A stretch of 64,000 bases of DNA, taken from the NCBI GenBank assembly GCA_025455065.1, contig JALONG010000021.1, positions 62,001 to 126,000 on the forward strand, in the 5' to 3' direction. This stretch comes from Candidatus Kapaibacterium sp. (GTDB taxonomy: Bacteria > Bacteroidota > Ignavibacteria > Kapaibacteriales > UBA4661). A model generated the notes under the pieces. That model had not been told where the DNA came from. It saw nothing but the letters and a program-made list of their open reading frames with translations, and searched no databases. Positions 18,220 to 26,300 of the stretch are shown in pieces (position 1 is the stretch's first letter; the number at the start of each line of letters is the position of its first letter). A program made the translations under genes and the position numbers.

Positions 18220-18771
18220 ATGCAACAGCACATTATCCGCTTTTTAACCCACGGTCGCACAAGTGTTGTGCTTTTGGGGGTGTATCTTTTTATGGCGTTG
18301 GTTGTTATGAACTACGGCTCAAACACCATGAACGCCCTGGCAGGCAAGACAATACAACCCTTAGACCTGCATTTTTCCTACACTTCTGAACAAGTCCACG
18401 CCTTGTTTACGGAACTGAATGAAAAAGGAAGAGCATTTTACGCCCTCTTTGAATTGGCAGCCGACACCGCCTACCCCGTTGTGTACACGCTGTTTATGTG
18501 TTCTCTTATCGGGTTTGGATGGAAAAAAGTCATTCTTGCTCAACCGCCTCAATACTGGCTTCTGCTCTTGCCTTTGACCACGTTTATTTTTGATTTGTTG
18601 GAAAATATCTGCATCGTTGTTTTGCTCAGGAATTATCCGGTAATGCCTGACAATATCGTTGTTTGGGGAAGTTTGTTCACGTCGCTCAAATGGACAAGTG
18701 CAGGAATTGTTGGACTGACTGCACTTGCAGGGCTGCTCAAAAGGTTAATTGCGGCTTATACCAAGGAATAA
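18220..18771 (+). CDS. Small polytopic membrane protein of unknown function
   Basis: This 183-residue protein has four probable membrane helices: ~12-32 (VVLLGVYLFMALVV), ~70-100, ~107-130 (WLLLLPLTTFIFDLL) and ~148-172. A soluble loop of ~35 residues lies between the first two. No domain was recognised. The ATG at 18220 is preferred because the longer frame from 18085 runs through the terminator region and has no membrane-protein character. It is convergent with the Omp85-like gene, 75 bases away. Confidence 0.7.
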   Translation: MQQHIIRFLTHGRTSVVLLGVYLFMALVVMNYGSNTMNALAGKTIQPLDLHFSYTSEQVHALFTELNEKGRAFYALFELAADTAYPVVYTLFMCSLIGFGWKKVILAQPPQYWLLLLPLTTFIFDLLENICIVVLLRNYPVMPDNIVVWGSLFTSLKWTSAGIVGLTALAGLLKRLIAAYTKE

Positions 18772-18846
18772 AATCAGGACTTGAGTTTACGGGTATAAAA
18801 CTATGGAAATATATGCCTTTTGCTTATGGCTTGAATTCAAGTGGCA

Positions 18847-20034
18847 TCAAAACGCCTCACCAAACGTAAAATAGAAACGCGGCAGCCCGCCCAAAGCAGT
18901 CGGAACACCAATATCCATGCGGATTCCCAGCCGTTCATTCGGGTCGAAAAAGAACCGAATACCGCCGCCTACTATTGCCTGCAAGCCTTTTGTGGTCAGC
19001 GTTTCAAGGTTGGGGCTGCTTGCGCCTGCTCCCACAAAAGCAACGGCTTCAAATACCTCCAAAAATGGAACACGATATTCTGCCTGAACAAAAGCAGTGG
19101 TGCGGTCTGCGAACTGTCCAATCAAAATACCGCGTAAAGGCGATAACGACGGAAGCGCGTAAAATGGTGCGTTGAGAGCAGAATTGCTGCTGCCGATTCT
19201 CTCATCAATAACCGTCAAACCGCCTTGCAGCGCGAGAATATGCGTTATAGAAAAAAGGCTCAAAGGCTGAAAATACCGTGCATCCAGGCTGTGCCGCACA
19301 AACGAAAACGACGACCCCACAAGTGGCGAAAACACTGTGCTTTGCGCTTCAATATACGCACCGCTCCACGATGAAAAGACGTTATCTCGCGTGTCCAAGA
19401 CGAGAAAACCGCCTGCACCGCTCATCACGCCGCCATTTGCACCCTCGATATCCTCACTTTCCAACATTCCTTGCGCCACGCGGCTCAGAATGCGGTCTGC
19501 ACGGACTTCATACCGTACACCTGCGCTCAAACCCGCACCTTGCGGCGTACTCAGGAGACGATATGCTGCATTCACGCTGCCACGCCATGTTTCGGGTGTA
19601 TAGCGTTCACTGGGGCTATTGAGCGATTGCACACCGATACCAAAAAAATCCAACGGGAACCGCTCAAAACCTACATTTCCAAAGATTCGCCACGTGAAAT
19701 TATTGAAATAGAGGTCGTATTGTGCGCCGACGCGCCATTGCCCACGAAGGCTCACAAGCCCCGTCAGTGCTACGCTTGAGGGGCGTTCGGAATCGGGCTG
19801 CAAAATCGGTCGCCAAAAGTGCGTTGCCTGTGCGCCCAGAATCAGACTTGTTTCCGGCGACGAGGAAATAAAGGGTGCCCAGCGTGTTCCGGCGAGGACT
19901 TTGTTTTCAGGTGCGTCGCCGGAAATGCTGGTAGAATCTGCCTCAGCATACGATTGGATGCTGTTGAAAGCTATCGTCATAGTGAGGAGAAAAAACAATG
20001 CGCAACGAGAAGCGAGTGATGATGCGACTTTCAT
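18847..20034 (-). CDS. Omp85/BamA-like outer membrane beta-barrel protein (surface antigen type)
   Basis: This 395-residue protein has a signal peptide (MKVASSLASRCALFFLL ... SYAEA) and a beta-barrel showing the VLDTRDNVFSSWSG motif characteristic of the Omp85/D15 barrel. It ends in an aromatic C-terminal strand (FYFTFGEAF). It is much shorter than BamA and has no obvious POTRA repeats, so it is a BamA/TamA-family barrel rather than BamA itself. The start at 20034 is supported by AAGGAG about 7 bases upstream; an in-frame upstream ATG would add seven residues. The TPR protein gene lies 27 bases upstream on the same strand, so the two are probably one operon. The likely location is the outer membrane; the substrate is unknown. 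Confidence 0.8.
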   Translation of the reverse strand: MKVASSLASRCALFFLLTMTIAFNSIQSYAEADSTSISGDAPENKVLAGTRWAPFISSSPETSLILGAQATHFWRPILQPDSERPSSVALTGLVSLRGQWRVGAQYDLYFNNFTWRIFGNVGFERFPLDFFGIGVQSLNSPSERYTPETWRGSVNAAYRLLSTPQGAGLSAGVRYEVRADRILSRVAQGMLESEDIEGANGGVMSGAGGFLVLDTRDNVFSSWSGAYIEAQSTVFSPLVGSSFSFVRHSLDARYFQPLSLFSITHILALQGGLTVIDERIGSSNSALNAPFYALPSLSPLRGILIGQFADRTTAFVQAEYRVPFLEVFEAVAFVGAGASSPNLETLTTKGLQAIVGGGIRFFFDPNERLGIRMDIGVPTALGGLPRFYFTFGEAF

Positions 20035-20061
20035 GGTTATACTCCTTTTGTGCATACATTC

Positions 20062-20832
20062 TTATTTTGCGCTCAGTTTCGGAAGCAAGACATATTTTAC
20101 CCAAGCGTAATTCGGTTGAAGTTGCAAGGCACGCTCATATGCGGCTTTGGCGTTATCGGTGTCGGCTTCGTCGCTTTTTGCAAACATCACGCCTTTCCAT
20201 GCAAAAACGTCGGCGTGTCCCCAATCGGGCATGGTTGCTTCTTTTGCAGCACACGCGCCTTTTTCAGCAAGGTCGCAAGCGCGTTGGAGATTGCCGAGTG
20301 CTTTTTGTTTGTCGCCACCCCACATTGCGGGTTTGAAAAAGAGCGACACGCCTTCAAGCAAGAGAATACGCGGGTTTTTGGGTTGAAGCGTGATAGCGCG
20401 TTCCATCGTAACGGCGGATTTTTGCCCGTATTTCATGCCAGCCATCATGCCGCCCGCAGCCTTTTGCCCGTAGAGACTTCCCAAAAGCGCGTGTGCATCA
20501 GCAAAAGCAGGTTCGAGTTTGACAGCCTCTTCCAGTGCAGCAATTCCTGCATCGGCATTCTGCTCGCTTGATGATTTCTCGCTTGGGAGGTTTACAAGGC
20601 TATAATTTGCATAGCCGACGAAGTAGAGCGCATGAGCTTTTTTACTTGACTGTGTTGCTTGTGAGACAGCCACCAACGCAAGATCTCGTGCTGCTTTGAG
20701 GGCGTTTGCATCGCCTGAAACGGCAGCTTCTTGGACGGTGGACTTTGCTTTTAGCACCGCTTCATCGTTTTGAGCGAACAAAACAAATGCTGAACACAGC
20801 ATCAATACGAGGGTTGTGAGGGAAATACGCAT
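20062..20832 (-). CDS. Secreted tetratricopeptide-repeat protein
   Basis: This 256-residue protein has a clear signal peptide (MRISLTTLVLMLCSAFVLFAQ) and several TPR-like helix pairs, for example AGIAALEEAVKLEPAFADAH and AKAAYERALQLQPNYAWVK. The ATG at 20832 follows CGGAG on the coding strand, which supports this start over a longer frame. It is probably periplasmic or attached to the outer-membrane side. It is co-directional with and 27 bases upstream of the Omp85-like gene, which suggests a scaffold or partner role for that barrel. The divergent MNT gene starts about 90 bases away. Confidence 0.8.
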   Translation of the reverse strand: MRISLTTLVLMLCSAFVLFAQNDEAVLKAKSTVQEAAVSGDANALKAARDLALVAVSQATQSSKKAHALYFVGYANYSLVNLPSEKSSSEQNADAGIAALEEAVKLEPAFADAHALLGSLYGQKAAGGMMAGMKYGQKSAVTMERAITLQPKNPRILLLEGVSLFFKPAMWGGDKQKALGNLQRACDLAEKGACAAKEATMPDWGHADVFAWKGVMFAKSDEADTDNAKAAYERALQLQPNYAWVKYVLLPKLSAK

Positions 20833-20924
20833 TGGTAAAACTCCGAAAAATGGTAAAAAATGGTTTGAAAATTTCAACGAAAAACATGATTGATTGCCAG
20901 ATGAAAAATCAGTATTTTGGTGGT

Positions 20925-21239
20925 ATGAGCTACGATAAAACCATAACCGATTTCCTTCGCATACAGCTTCAAGCCTCATTTGGTGAGCGTTTGAAGAAGG
21001 TGATTCTTTTTGGTTCTCGTGCGCGGGGCGATGCGGACGAGGATTCGGATTATGATGTGCTGGTTTTGCTTGAGAATTGTACGAAAGCAGATAATGAAAC
21101 GCTCATAGATATTGCTGTTGCCGGGCTTTTAGAGTTTGAAGTCGCTTTATCTCTCTTCTCTTTTGCGGCGGATAGCCTTGAACGCTACCCATTTGAGCCG
21201 ATGTTTATGAACATTCGGAGAGAAGGAATTGAACTGTGA
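20925..21239 (+). CDS. MNT-type minimal nucleotidyltransferase (antitoxin of HEPN/MNT pair)
   Basis: This is a 104-residue nucleotidyltransferase with the pol-beta motif LFGSRARGDADEDSDYDVLV at ~27-46 (GSx8-9 then SDxD). In type VII toxin-antitoxin systems such proteins inactivate the partner HEPN ribonuclease by AMPylation. That role is family knowledge, not shown here. The ATG at 20925 is preferred; an ATG at 20901 would add eight residues. Its stop codon overlaps the GTG start of the HEPN gene by four bases, which means tight translational coupling. Confidence 0.88.
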   Translation: MSYDKTITDFLRIQLQASFGERLKKVILFGSRARGDADEDSDYDVLVLLENCTKADNETLIDIAVAGLLEFEVALSLFSFAADSLERYPFEPMFMNIRREGIEL

Positions 21240-21670
21240 ACACTCTATCCAACACACCGGAGCATCTACTACTCATTCTCGAAAAAGCTGATAAATCCTT
21301 GATTGGTTCAGCTAATCTCATAGATGATGGCTTGTTTGAATTTGCGGTCTCAAGAGCTTATTATGCGGCTTTCTATGCCATTGAAGCAGCACTAATTACA
21401 CGAGACATCACAACCGTTTCGCATAAATCAATTATTGTGCTGTTTAATCGTGAATTTATTCATACAGGAATTATGCCGCCGGGATTGAATCGGTCTCTAA
21501 ACCGACTATTCAAAGAACGCCAGAATGCTGATTATTCCTATCTTGCAAACTATACACGCGAAGATTGTGAGCTACAATTACAAGAAGCAAAACTCCTTGT
21601 GGCTGAAGTTCGCAAGTACCTCACCGACGGCAATTTTCTCCCAAACCCGCACAAAACCAAAAACCAATGA
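21236..21670 (+). CDS. HEPN-domain protein (toxin of HEPN/MNT pair)
   Basis: This 144-residue all-alpha protein has typical HEPN features: SRAYYAAFYAIEAAL at ~36-50, SHKSIIVLFNREF at ~62-74, and the conserved KERQNADYSY at ~92-101 near the C-terminal helix. It starts with GTG in a four-base overlap (GTGA) with the MNT gene. HEPN/MNT pairs act as toxin-antitoxin systems in which the HEPN protein is an RNase. The canonical R-x4-6-H motif is not clear here, so nuclease activity is uncertain. It is convergent with the TonB-receptor gene, only nine bases apart. Confidence 0.85.
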   Translation: MNTLSNTPEHLLLILEKADKSLIGSANLIDDGLFEFAVSRAYYAAFYAIEAALITRDITTVSHKSIIVLFNREFIHTGIMPPGLNRSLNRLFKERQNADYSYLANYTREDCELQLQEAKLLVAEVRKYLTDGNFLPNPHKTKNQ

Positions 21671-21679
21671 CCGACAAAC

Positions 21680-23938
21680 CTACATCCTCACCGTCGCCGT
21701 CGCACCAATAAAAATAAACTGCCTATTCAAACTCACATTTGGTTCTCGCTGTGAATAATCGGCGGAATACGTGTAACCAAGCACGTTTGCGCGTCCGGTG
21801 GCATTGGAAAGTGAGGCAAAAATGACGATAAAGGCTTTGTCATTCAAGGGGAGAAAATACGACACATCCACATCGAAACGCATTTGGTCGGGAAGCCGCT
21901 CTGCGCCTACGTTTCCGTCAAGTGGCTCATACCAAGAATACATCCCTTCCCGCCTCAAAGCACCGCCCACAATCGGCGTAAGCGCTCGCCCCGTCGAATA
22001 CCGCGCCGTTGTGCCAATGCTCAAGCCTTCCCAAACACGAACTTTTCCCACAAGCACGATATTATGCCGAATGTCGAAGGGTGTTGCGCCTTCTTCGTAG
22101 ATGATACCTTGCTCTGTGCGCCGTGCTTGCAGGCGATTCGTCTCCAAAAACGAGTAGGAAAGCCAGCCGTTGAAATCGGTTTTGAGATACTCGCCATATT
22201 TCGCAAAGAAGTCCAGACCACGCGCATAGCCGTAACCAAGGTTTTGCGGTATGCCGGAAGTAGTCGGTAGAATCAGGTTTGCGTATGTTTTGTTGTATGC
22301 TTCGGCGCGAATTTGCGCGTCGCCTTCGTTGTATTCCGCACCCAAAATATAGTGCGTTGCCTGTTGTGCTTTCAAATCAGGATTGCCTCCGAGAGCTGTA
22401 TTTAGCTGCTCTGGGCGACCGAATTGGTGAAAAATGCCCCACGCAGCACGGACGTTGAAACTTGGCGTAAAGACGTACTTCAAGGAAATGCGCGGGTCGA
22501 AAACTAATTCACGGGAAAGCGTGTGGTAATCGGCTCTTGCGCCGATTCCTGCCAAAAGATTGCGTGTCATTTTCCACTCCGTTTCCGCATACCCACCCAC
22601 ACGTAAACCGTCGCCACGCGAGGAAAATCGTAGGTTCTGCCCACCTTCGCTGACAAGTTTTGATGCCGTGAGGTCGTCGTATTCCGCTTCCACACCCGCT
22701 AAAACACGCACCCAATCGGAGAGGTCTTTTTCAGCATCGGTGCGGGTTTTGAGGTTGAGTTGTTCTGAAATAATGGCAAACTCTGCTTCGGAAAATTCTG
22801 AGCGCACACTGTTGGCGGAAATGCTGGATTTTATCACCCAATCTTGCCAAACGTCGGTGAGTTGGAGGTTGTGAACGGAATTACGCTGCTTTGTCGCAAA
22901 GGTATTTTGCTGATTGCCAAAGCCGTAAAAGGTCTGCAAACCGTTCTCTGAGCCGTAATTGAAGAACTTGATTTTGCCTGTGGCGGAATATTTCCACACA
23001 AGGCTTACATTTGCATCCACCGACACGGGCGGCTGAATAAAACGCTCACGCAAGCCGTTCAGACGAAATAAAATATCGGTATTCGAGTAATTCCCCGAAG
23101 CACGAATGCCGAGCGTTCCCGGAACAAGTTCCGATGCGCCTCCCAGCGAAATTCCACCGGTGGAAAGCGTTGCGTTGAATTGGTTTCCCTGCGGCATATT
23201 TTGGCTTTCCAGCGCAACTACGCCCGAAAGCGCATTGCCGTAGCGGGCAGGCATACCGCCGCTTGAGAAGAATGTGCCGCTCACAAAAAAAGGCGGAATA
23301 AAGCCAAAGGTGCCACCATTCGGTGCTTGAGCGCGGTAGGGTGCAGCAACGCTTGCTTGGTCAATCAGCGTAACGGTTTCGGTAATATCGCCGCCTCGTA
23401 CAATCAGCCCTGAGCCTTCATCCGGCGACGTTACGCCCGGAAAGGTCTGCAAAGCGCGGAAAATATCTGCTGCCGCGCCGGGCGTGGTCAAGATTTCAAG
23501 CGGTTTCAGCGTAACGCCTTCCACTTCGCCCGACGTAAATGCGCTTGCCGAGACGGTTGCGCCTTTCAAATTCACGACTTTAGTCAAAAGCTGAATCGTG
23601 ATGCGGGTTGTATCGCCTTCGAGGGTGATTTCTTGCTCAAACGGCTCATACGCGAGATTCTTCACGGCAAGCGTTACAGCGTGATTTTGTGCGCCTTTCA
23701 GCGTTGTTGCAATGGTAAAAACACCGCGTGAGTTTGTTACTCCGCCATCCTTTGACCCTTTGATTTTAACGCTGATGTAGCCGAGCGAATCGCCGCGCTC
23801 ATTCAGAACAACGCCGAGGATAGTTTTTAGTTTTTGGTTATTGGTTTTTAGTTGTTCTGAACTTGGGGCTTGGGCGCGGAGGAACATATTTGTGCCAAAA
23901 AGCATTGCAAGTGTGAAAAGTGGAATCGCTGCTCGCAT
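21680..23938 (-). CDS. TonB-dependent outer membrane receptor with carboxypeptidase-regulatory-like N-domain
   Basis: The protein has 752 residues. A signal peptide (MRAAIPLFTLAMLFGTNMFLRAQ) is followed by a CarboxypepD_reg-like beta domain (~45-130, ILGVVLNERGDSLGYISV). A plug domain (~150-260) contains GLIVRGGDITETVTLIDQ and PARYGNALSGVVALES, and a ~490-residue beta-barrel ends near FIFIGATATVRM. The ATG at 23938 has GGAG about eight bases upstream; a longer open frame reaches upstream but reads through the divergent promoter region. The ligand is unknown. No SusD-like or binding-protein partner gene is adjacent, so a SusCD system is unlikely. Confidence 0.88.
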   Translation of the reverse strand: MRAAIPLFTLAMLFGTNMFLRAQAPSSEQLKTNNQKLKTILGVVLNERGDSLGYISVKIKGSKDGGVTNSRGVFTIATTLKGAQNHAVTLAVKNLAYEPFEQEITLEGDTTRITIQLLTKVVNLKGATVSASAFTSGEVEGVTLKPLEILTTPGAAADIFRALQTFPGVTSPDEGSGLIVRGGDITETVTLIDQASVAAPYRAQAPNGGTFGFIPPFFVSGTFFSSGGMPARYGNALSGVVALESQNMPQGNQFNATLSTGGISLGGASELVPGTLGIRASGNYSNTDILFRLNGLRERFIQPPVSVDANVSLVWKYSATGKIKFFNYGSENGLQTFYGFGNQQNTFATKQRNSVHNLQLTDVWQDWVIKSSISANSVRSEFSEAEFAIISEQLNLKTRTDAEKDLSDWVRVLAGVEAEYDDLTASKLVSEGGQNLRFSSRGDGLRVGGYAETEWKMTRNLLAGIGARADYHTLSRELVFDPRISLKYVFTPSFNVRAAWGIFHQFGRPEQLNTALGGNPDLKAQQATHYILGAEYNEGDAQIRAEAYNKTYANLILPTTSGIPQNLGYGYARGLDFFAKYGEYLKTDFNGWLSYSFLETNRLQARRTEQGIIYEEGATPFDIRHNIVLVGKVRVWEGLSIGTTARYSTGRALTPIVGGALRREGMYSWYEPLDGNVGAERLPDQMRFDVDVSYFLPLNDKAFIVIFASLSNATGRANVLGYTYSADYSQREPNVSLNRQFIFIGATATVRM

Positions 23939-24143
23939 GAATATTCTCCAAAAGCGTTGTTGTGGTATTGCCTGTACGCAAGATACGGCGAGGCTTTTGA
24001 AGGTGTTGCACCCGTTTCGACGAGTTGCGGAAACGGGCGGTGAATGGCGGAAATGTGGGGGTGAGCGGAGGGAAAAGGATTTTGATAGCAGCGTTCCAAA
24101 ATGTAGATTTGCAAGTGTTTTTCTCCACTTTTTTCGCAAAACT

Positions 24144-25460
24144 ATGATTTCGCAATTTCGATTAGAGGATGTTGTCCCCGGCTTAAACTTCGATGTAGAA
24201 CTTGAGCCAAACAAGCGTGTGTATTGCTTTATCGGGAAAAATGGTGTTGGGAAAACGAAGATGTTGGAGGGATTGGGGCAGTCGTTGTTGCTGTGCCATA
24301 CGCTTTTTAGCCCAAAAGAAAATCCGCATCGCAATTTTTGGGCTGGTGCAGCAGTGCAGTTAAAACTAAAAGATAAAGATTTGGGAGTTCCGCCAGGAAT
24401 TACCCTTGAAAGTACGAACATCAAAAACAAAAAAAGCGAAACAGAGGCATGGGGCGTTACACAACTGGACAGAATTGCTCGACACCAATATTACAAACAA
24501 CATAAAATTTCACAACCGCTTGTCTATATCAGCGCGAAAAACCGAGGCTATCTTCAAACACCAAACAAAGACCAATTACGCTTGCTTGGTAATGTTGATG
24601 AACGCTTTGTACAAAATTTTGAAATGTTACTCACAGGTCTCAAAAGTCAAGCTGTTGAAAGCACTTCCGTAGCACAATGGTTTATCGAACGTTTGCTTAT
24701 CAATCCTGCTTTCGTCATTGGTAATGCTGTGCGTGGGAGCGAGGTTGCAACTGTTTTGGAACTCCTTGAAAATCTTGAGCCTTCACTTAAACTTGTGCAG
24801 AGAAAAGAGAATCATCTGACACTCAGCATTATTTACAACGAAGGTAAAATCTTGCTTCAGGGCATAGCTTTTGAACATCTCTCCACCGGATACGCTTCTA
24901 TCCTTAAAATCTTTCAAGAGATTGTTGCCGGATACGGTGCGTGGACGAATGCTGACGACCTCCGCAACGTCGAAGGCATCGTTTTCATAGACGAGATAGA
25001 ATCACACCTCCACGCCGAATGGCAATCGAAAATTATCCCAATTCTCAAAAAATCGTTTCCCAAAACAACGTTTTTTATTGCCACGCACTCGCCGCTTATT
25101 GTCTCGACAACAGAGCAAGACGAGGCATACCAACTTGTTCCCGAAGTGCGCGAGGACGGGACGTTTGTCGTAGCAAAAAAACTCGGCAATCCGCGTAATT
25201 GGTATCTTGCGGATGTCTATGAAAAGGGCTTTGACGTGGATATTACCGGCATTATGAAAAACGGCACAGATGGTACAAAAGAGCCTACGGTGCTTGATAT
25301 GATGCAGGATTTCAGTTTTAAGGTCAAGGAATATCAAGCAGAACAGCGCCCCGAACTGCGCGAAGAAATTTTTGCGCTCTACAACAACATTGTACCAAGC
25401 GTTCCCGACACAGACCCGCGCCGCCGCTCGTTGGATTTGCTGAAAGGTTTGGTGGCATGA
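24144..25460 (+). CDS. AAA-family ATPase, PtuA-like (Septu-type defence)
   Basis: This is a 438-residue ABC/RecF-like AAA ATPase. Walker A is GKNGVGKT at 31-38, an LSTGYASILK signature-like motif lies around 250, and Walker B is IVFIDEIESHLHAEW at ~278-292. A switch histidine follows in IATHSPLIVSTT at ~312-323. Its gene overlaps the downstream HNH nuclease gene by four bases (ATGA). An ATPase of this class coupled to a small HNH nuclease is the layout of the Septu anti-phage system (PtuA/PtuB); the same pair also occurs in some retrons, but no reverse transcriptase is present here. The ATG at 24144 is chosen because the longer frame overlaps the divergent TonB-receptor gene. OLD-like or other RecF-like ATPases are the alternative. 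Confidence 0.8.
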   Translation: MISQFRLEDVVPGLNFDVELEPNKRVYCFIGKNGVGKTKMLEGLGQSLLLCHTLFSPKENPHRNFWAGAAVQLKLKDKDLGVPPGITLESTNIKNKKSETEAWGVTQLDRIARHQYYKQHKISQPLVYISAKNRGYLQTPNKDQLRLLGNVDERFVQNFEMLLTGLKSQAVESTSVAQWFIERLLINPAFVIGNAVRGSEVATVLELLENLEPSLKLVQRKENHLTLSIIYNEGKILLQGIAFEHLSTGYASILKIFQEIVAGYGAWTNADDLRNVEGIVFIDEIESHLHAEWQSKIIPILKKSFPKTTFFIATHSPLIVSTTEQDEAYQLVPEVREDGTFVVAKKLGNPRNWYLADVYEKGFDVDITGIMKNGTDGTKEPTVLDMMQDFSFKVKEYQAEQRPELREEIFALYNNIVPSVPDTDPRRRSLDLLKGLVA

Positions 25461-26086
25461 GAACATTGAAGCGTCCGCCTGCACCTTCACTGAAAAAAGA
25501 TTGGCGAGAGACTTTGTTCACCATGAGCGGCGGGCTTTGCGCTTACTGCACCGTGCGCTTAGAACAAGGCTGGGAAGCAGACCATTACTTACCTCAAGAA
25601 TCTTTTCCCGAACTCCAAGACTGTTGGTATAACCTGTTGCCGTCGTGTAAGCCATGTAATCGCGCAAAATGGGATTTTGTGCCGGAAGCACTGCGGGACA
25701 AAACAATCATTCCACCCGAAGCAAACACTACCACGCCGCATGACTTCGTCCTTGATGCGCGGTATCTGCCCCACAAAGCAGCATCAGAGAGGATTCTGGA
25801 ACCAACATTTGACAACGCCGAAGAACATCTTGAATTTGTGCCGAGTTCGTGTGAATTCAAGCACACATCGCTGATAGGTGCTTGCACGGTGAAGGAGATA
25901 TTCGCGCATCGTGAAATGACGGAGGAACTCACAAAGACGAGTCTAACGATGTACAATCTGGCACGAGACCGCTCGCCCAATGATACAGTACAATCGGTGA
26001 TAGCACTATCAAAATTCCCCGTTCTTGCGGAAATACTCTTGCAATATTGGCAGGAATTTTTCCCGCCAAAGAGTTCCACAGAGTGA
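25457..26086 (+). CDS. HNH endonuclease, PtuB-like (Septu-type defence)
   Basis: This 209-residue protein has an HNH nuclease core: the zinc pairs CAYC (C28, C31) and CKPC (C64, C67), the catalytic DH at 42-43, N59, and the CN motif at 67-68. The C-terminal ~110 residues have no recognisable domain. Its ATG overlaps the ATPase stop codon (ATGA), so the two proteins are translationally coupled. In Septu systems the ATPase and HNH nuclease form a complex that degrades DNA during phage infection. That function is assigned by architecture only and the pair has not been compared with a database here. Confidence 0.8.
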   Translation: MRTLKRPPAPSLKKDWRETLFTMSGGLCAYCTVRLEQGWEADHYLPQESFPELQDCWYNLLPSCKPCNRAKWDFVPEALRDKTIIPPEANTTTPHDFVLDARYLPHKAASERILEPTFDNAEEHLEFVPSSCEFKHTSLIGACTVKEIFAHREMTEELTKTSLTMYNLARDRSPNDTVQSVIALSKFPVLAEILLQYWQEFFPPKSSTE

Positions 26087-26300
26087 ATATTAACGGTGAA
26101 GCAAAAACCACCGCCACACCGACAACGAAAATTTCTTCTCTCCAAAATCCCCAAAAGTCGTATCTTGCTCCCTTCTGCACGGTCATCGGAAACGAACAGT
26201 TGATGACCTTTGTTATTGTTGATGATGTTTTGTTCATCCGCTCAAAAGGTGCATCGCACAGCGCATCGCGCCTTGATTTCTGCGTAGATTTCTGCACATT

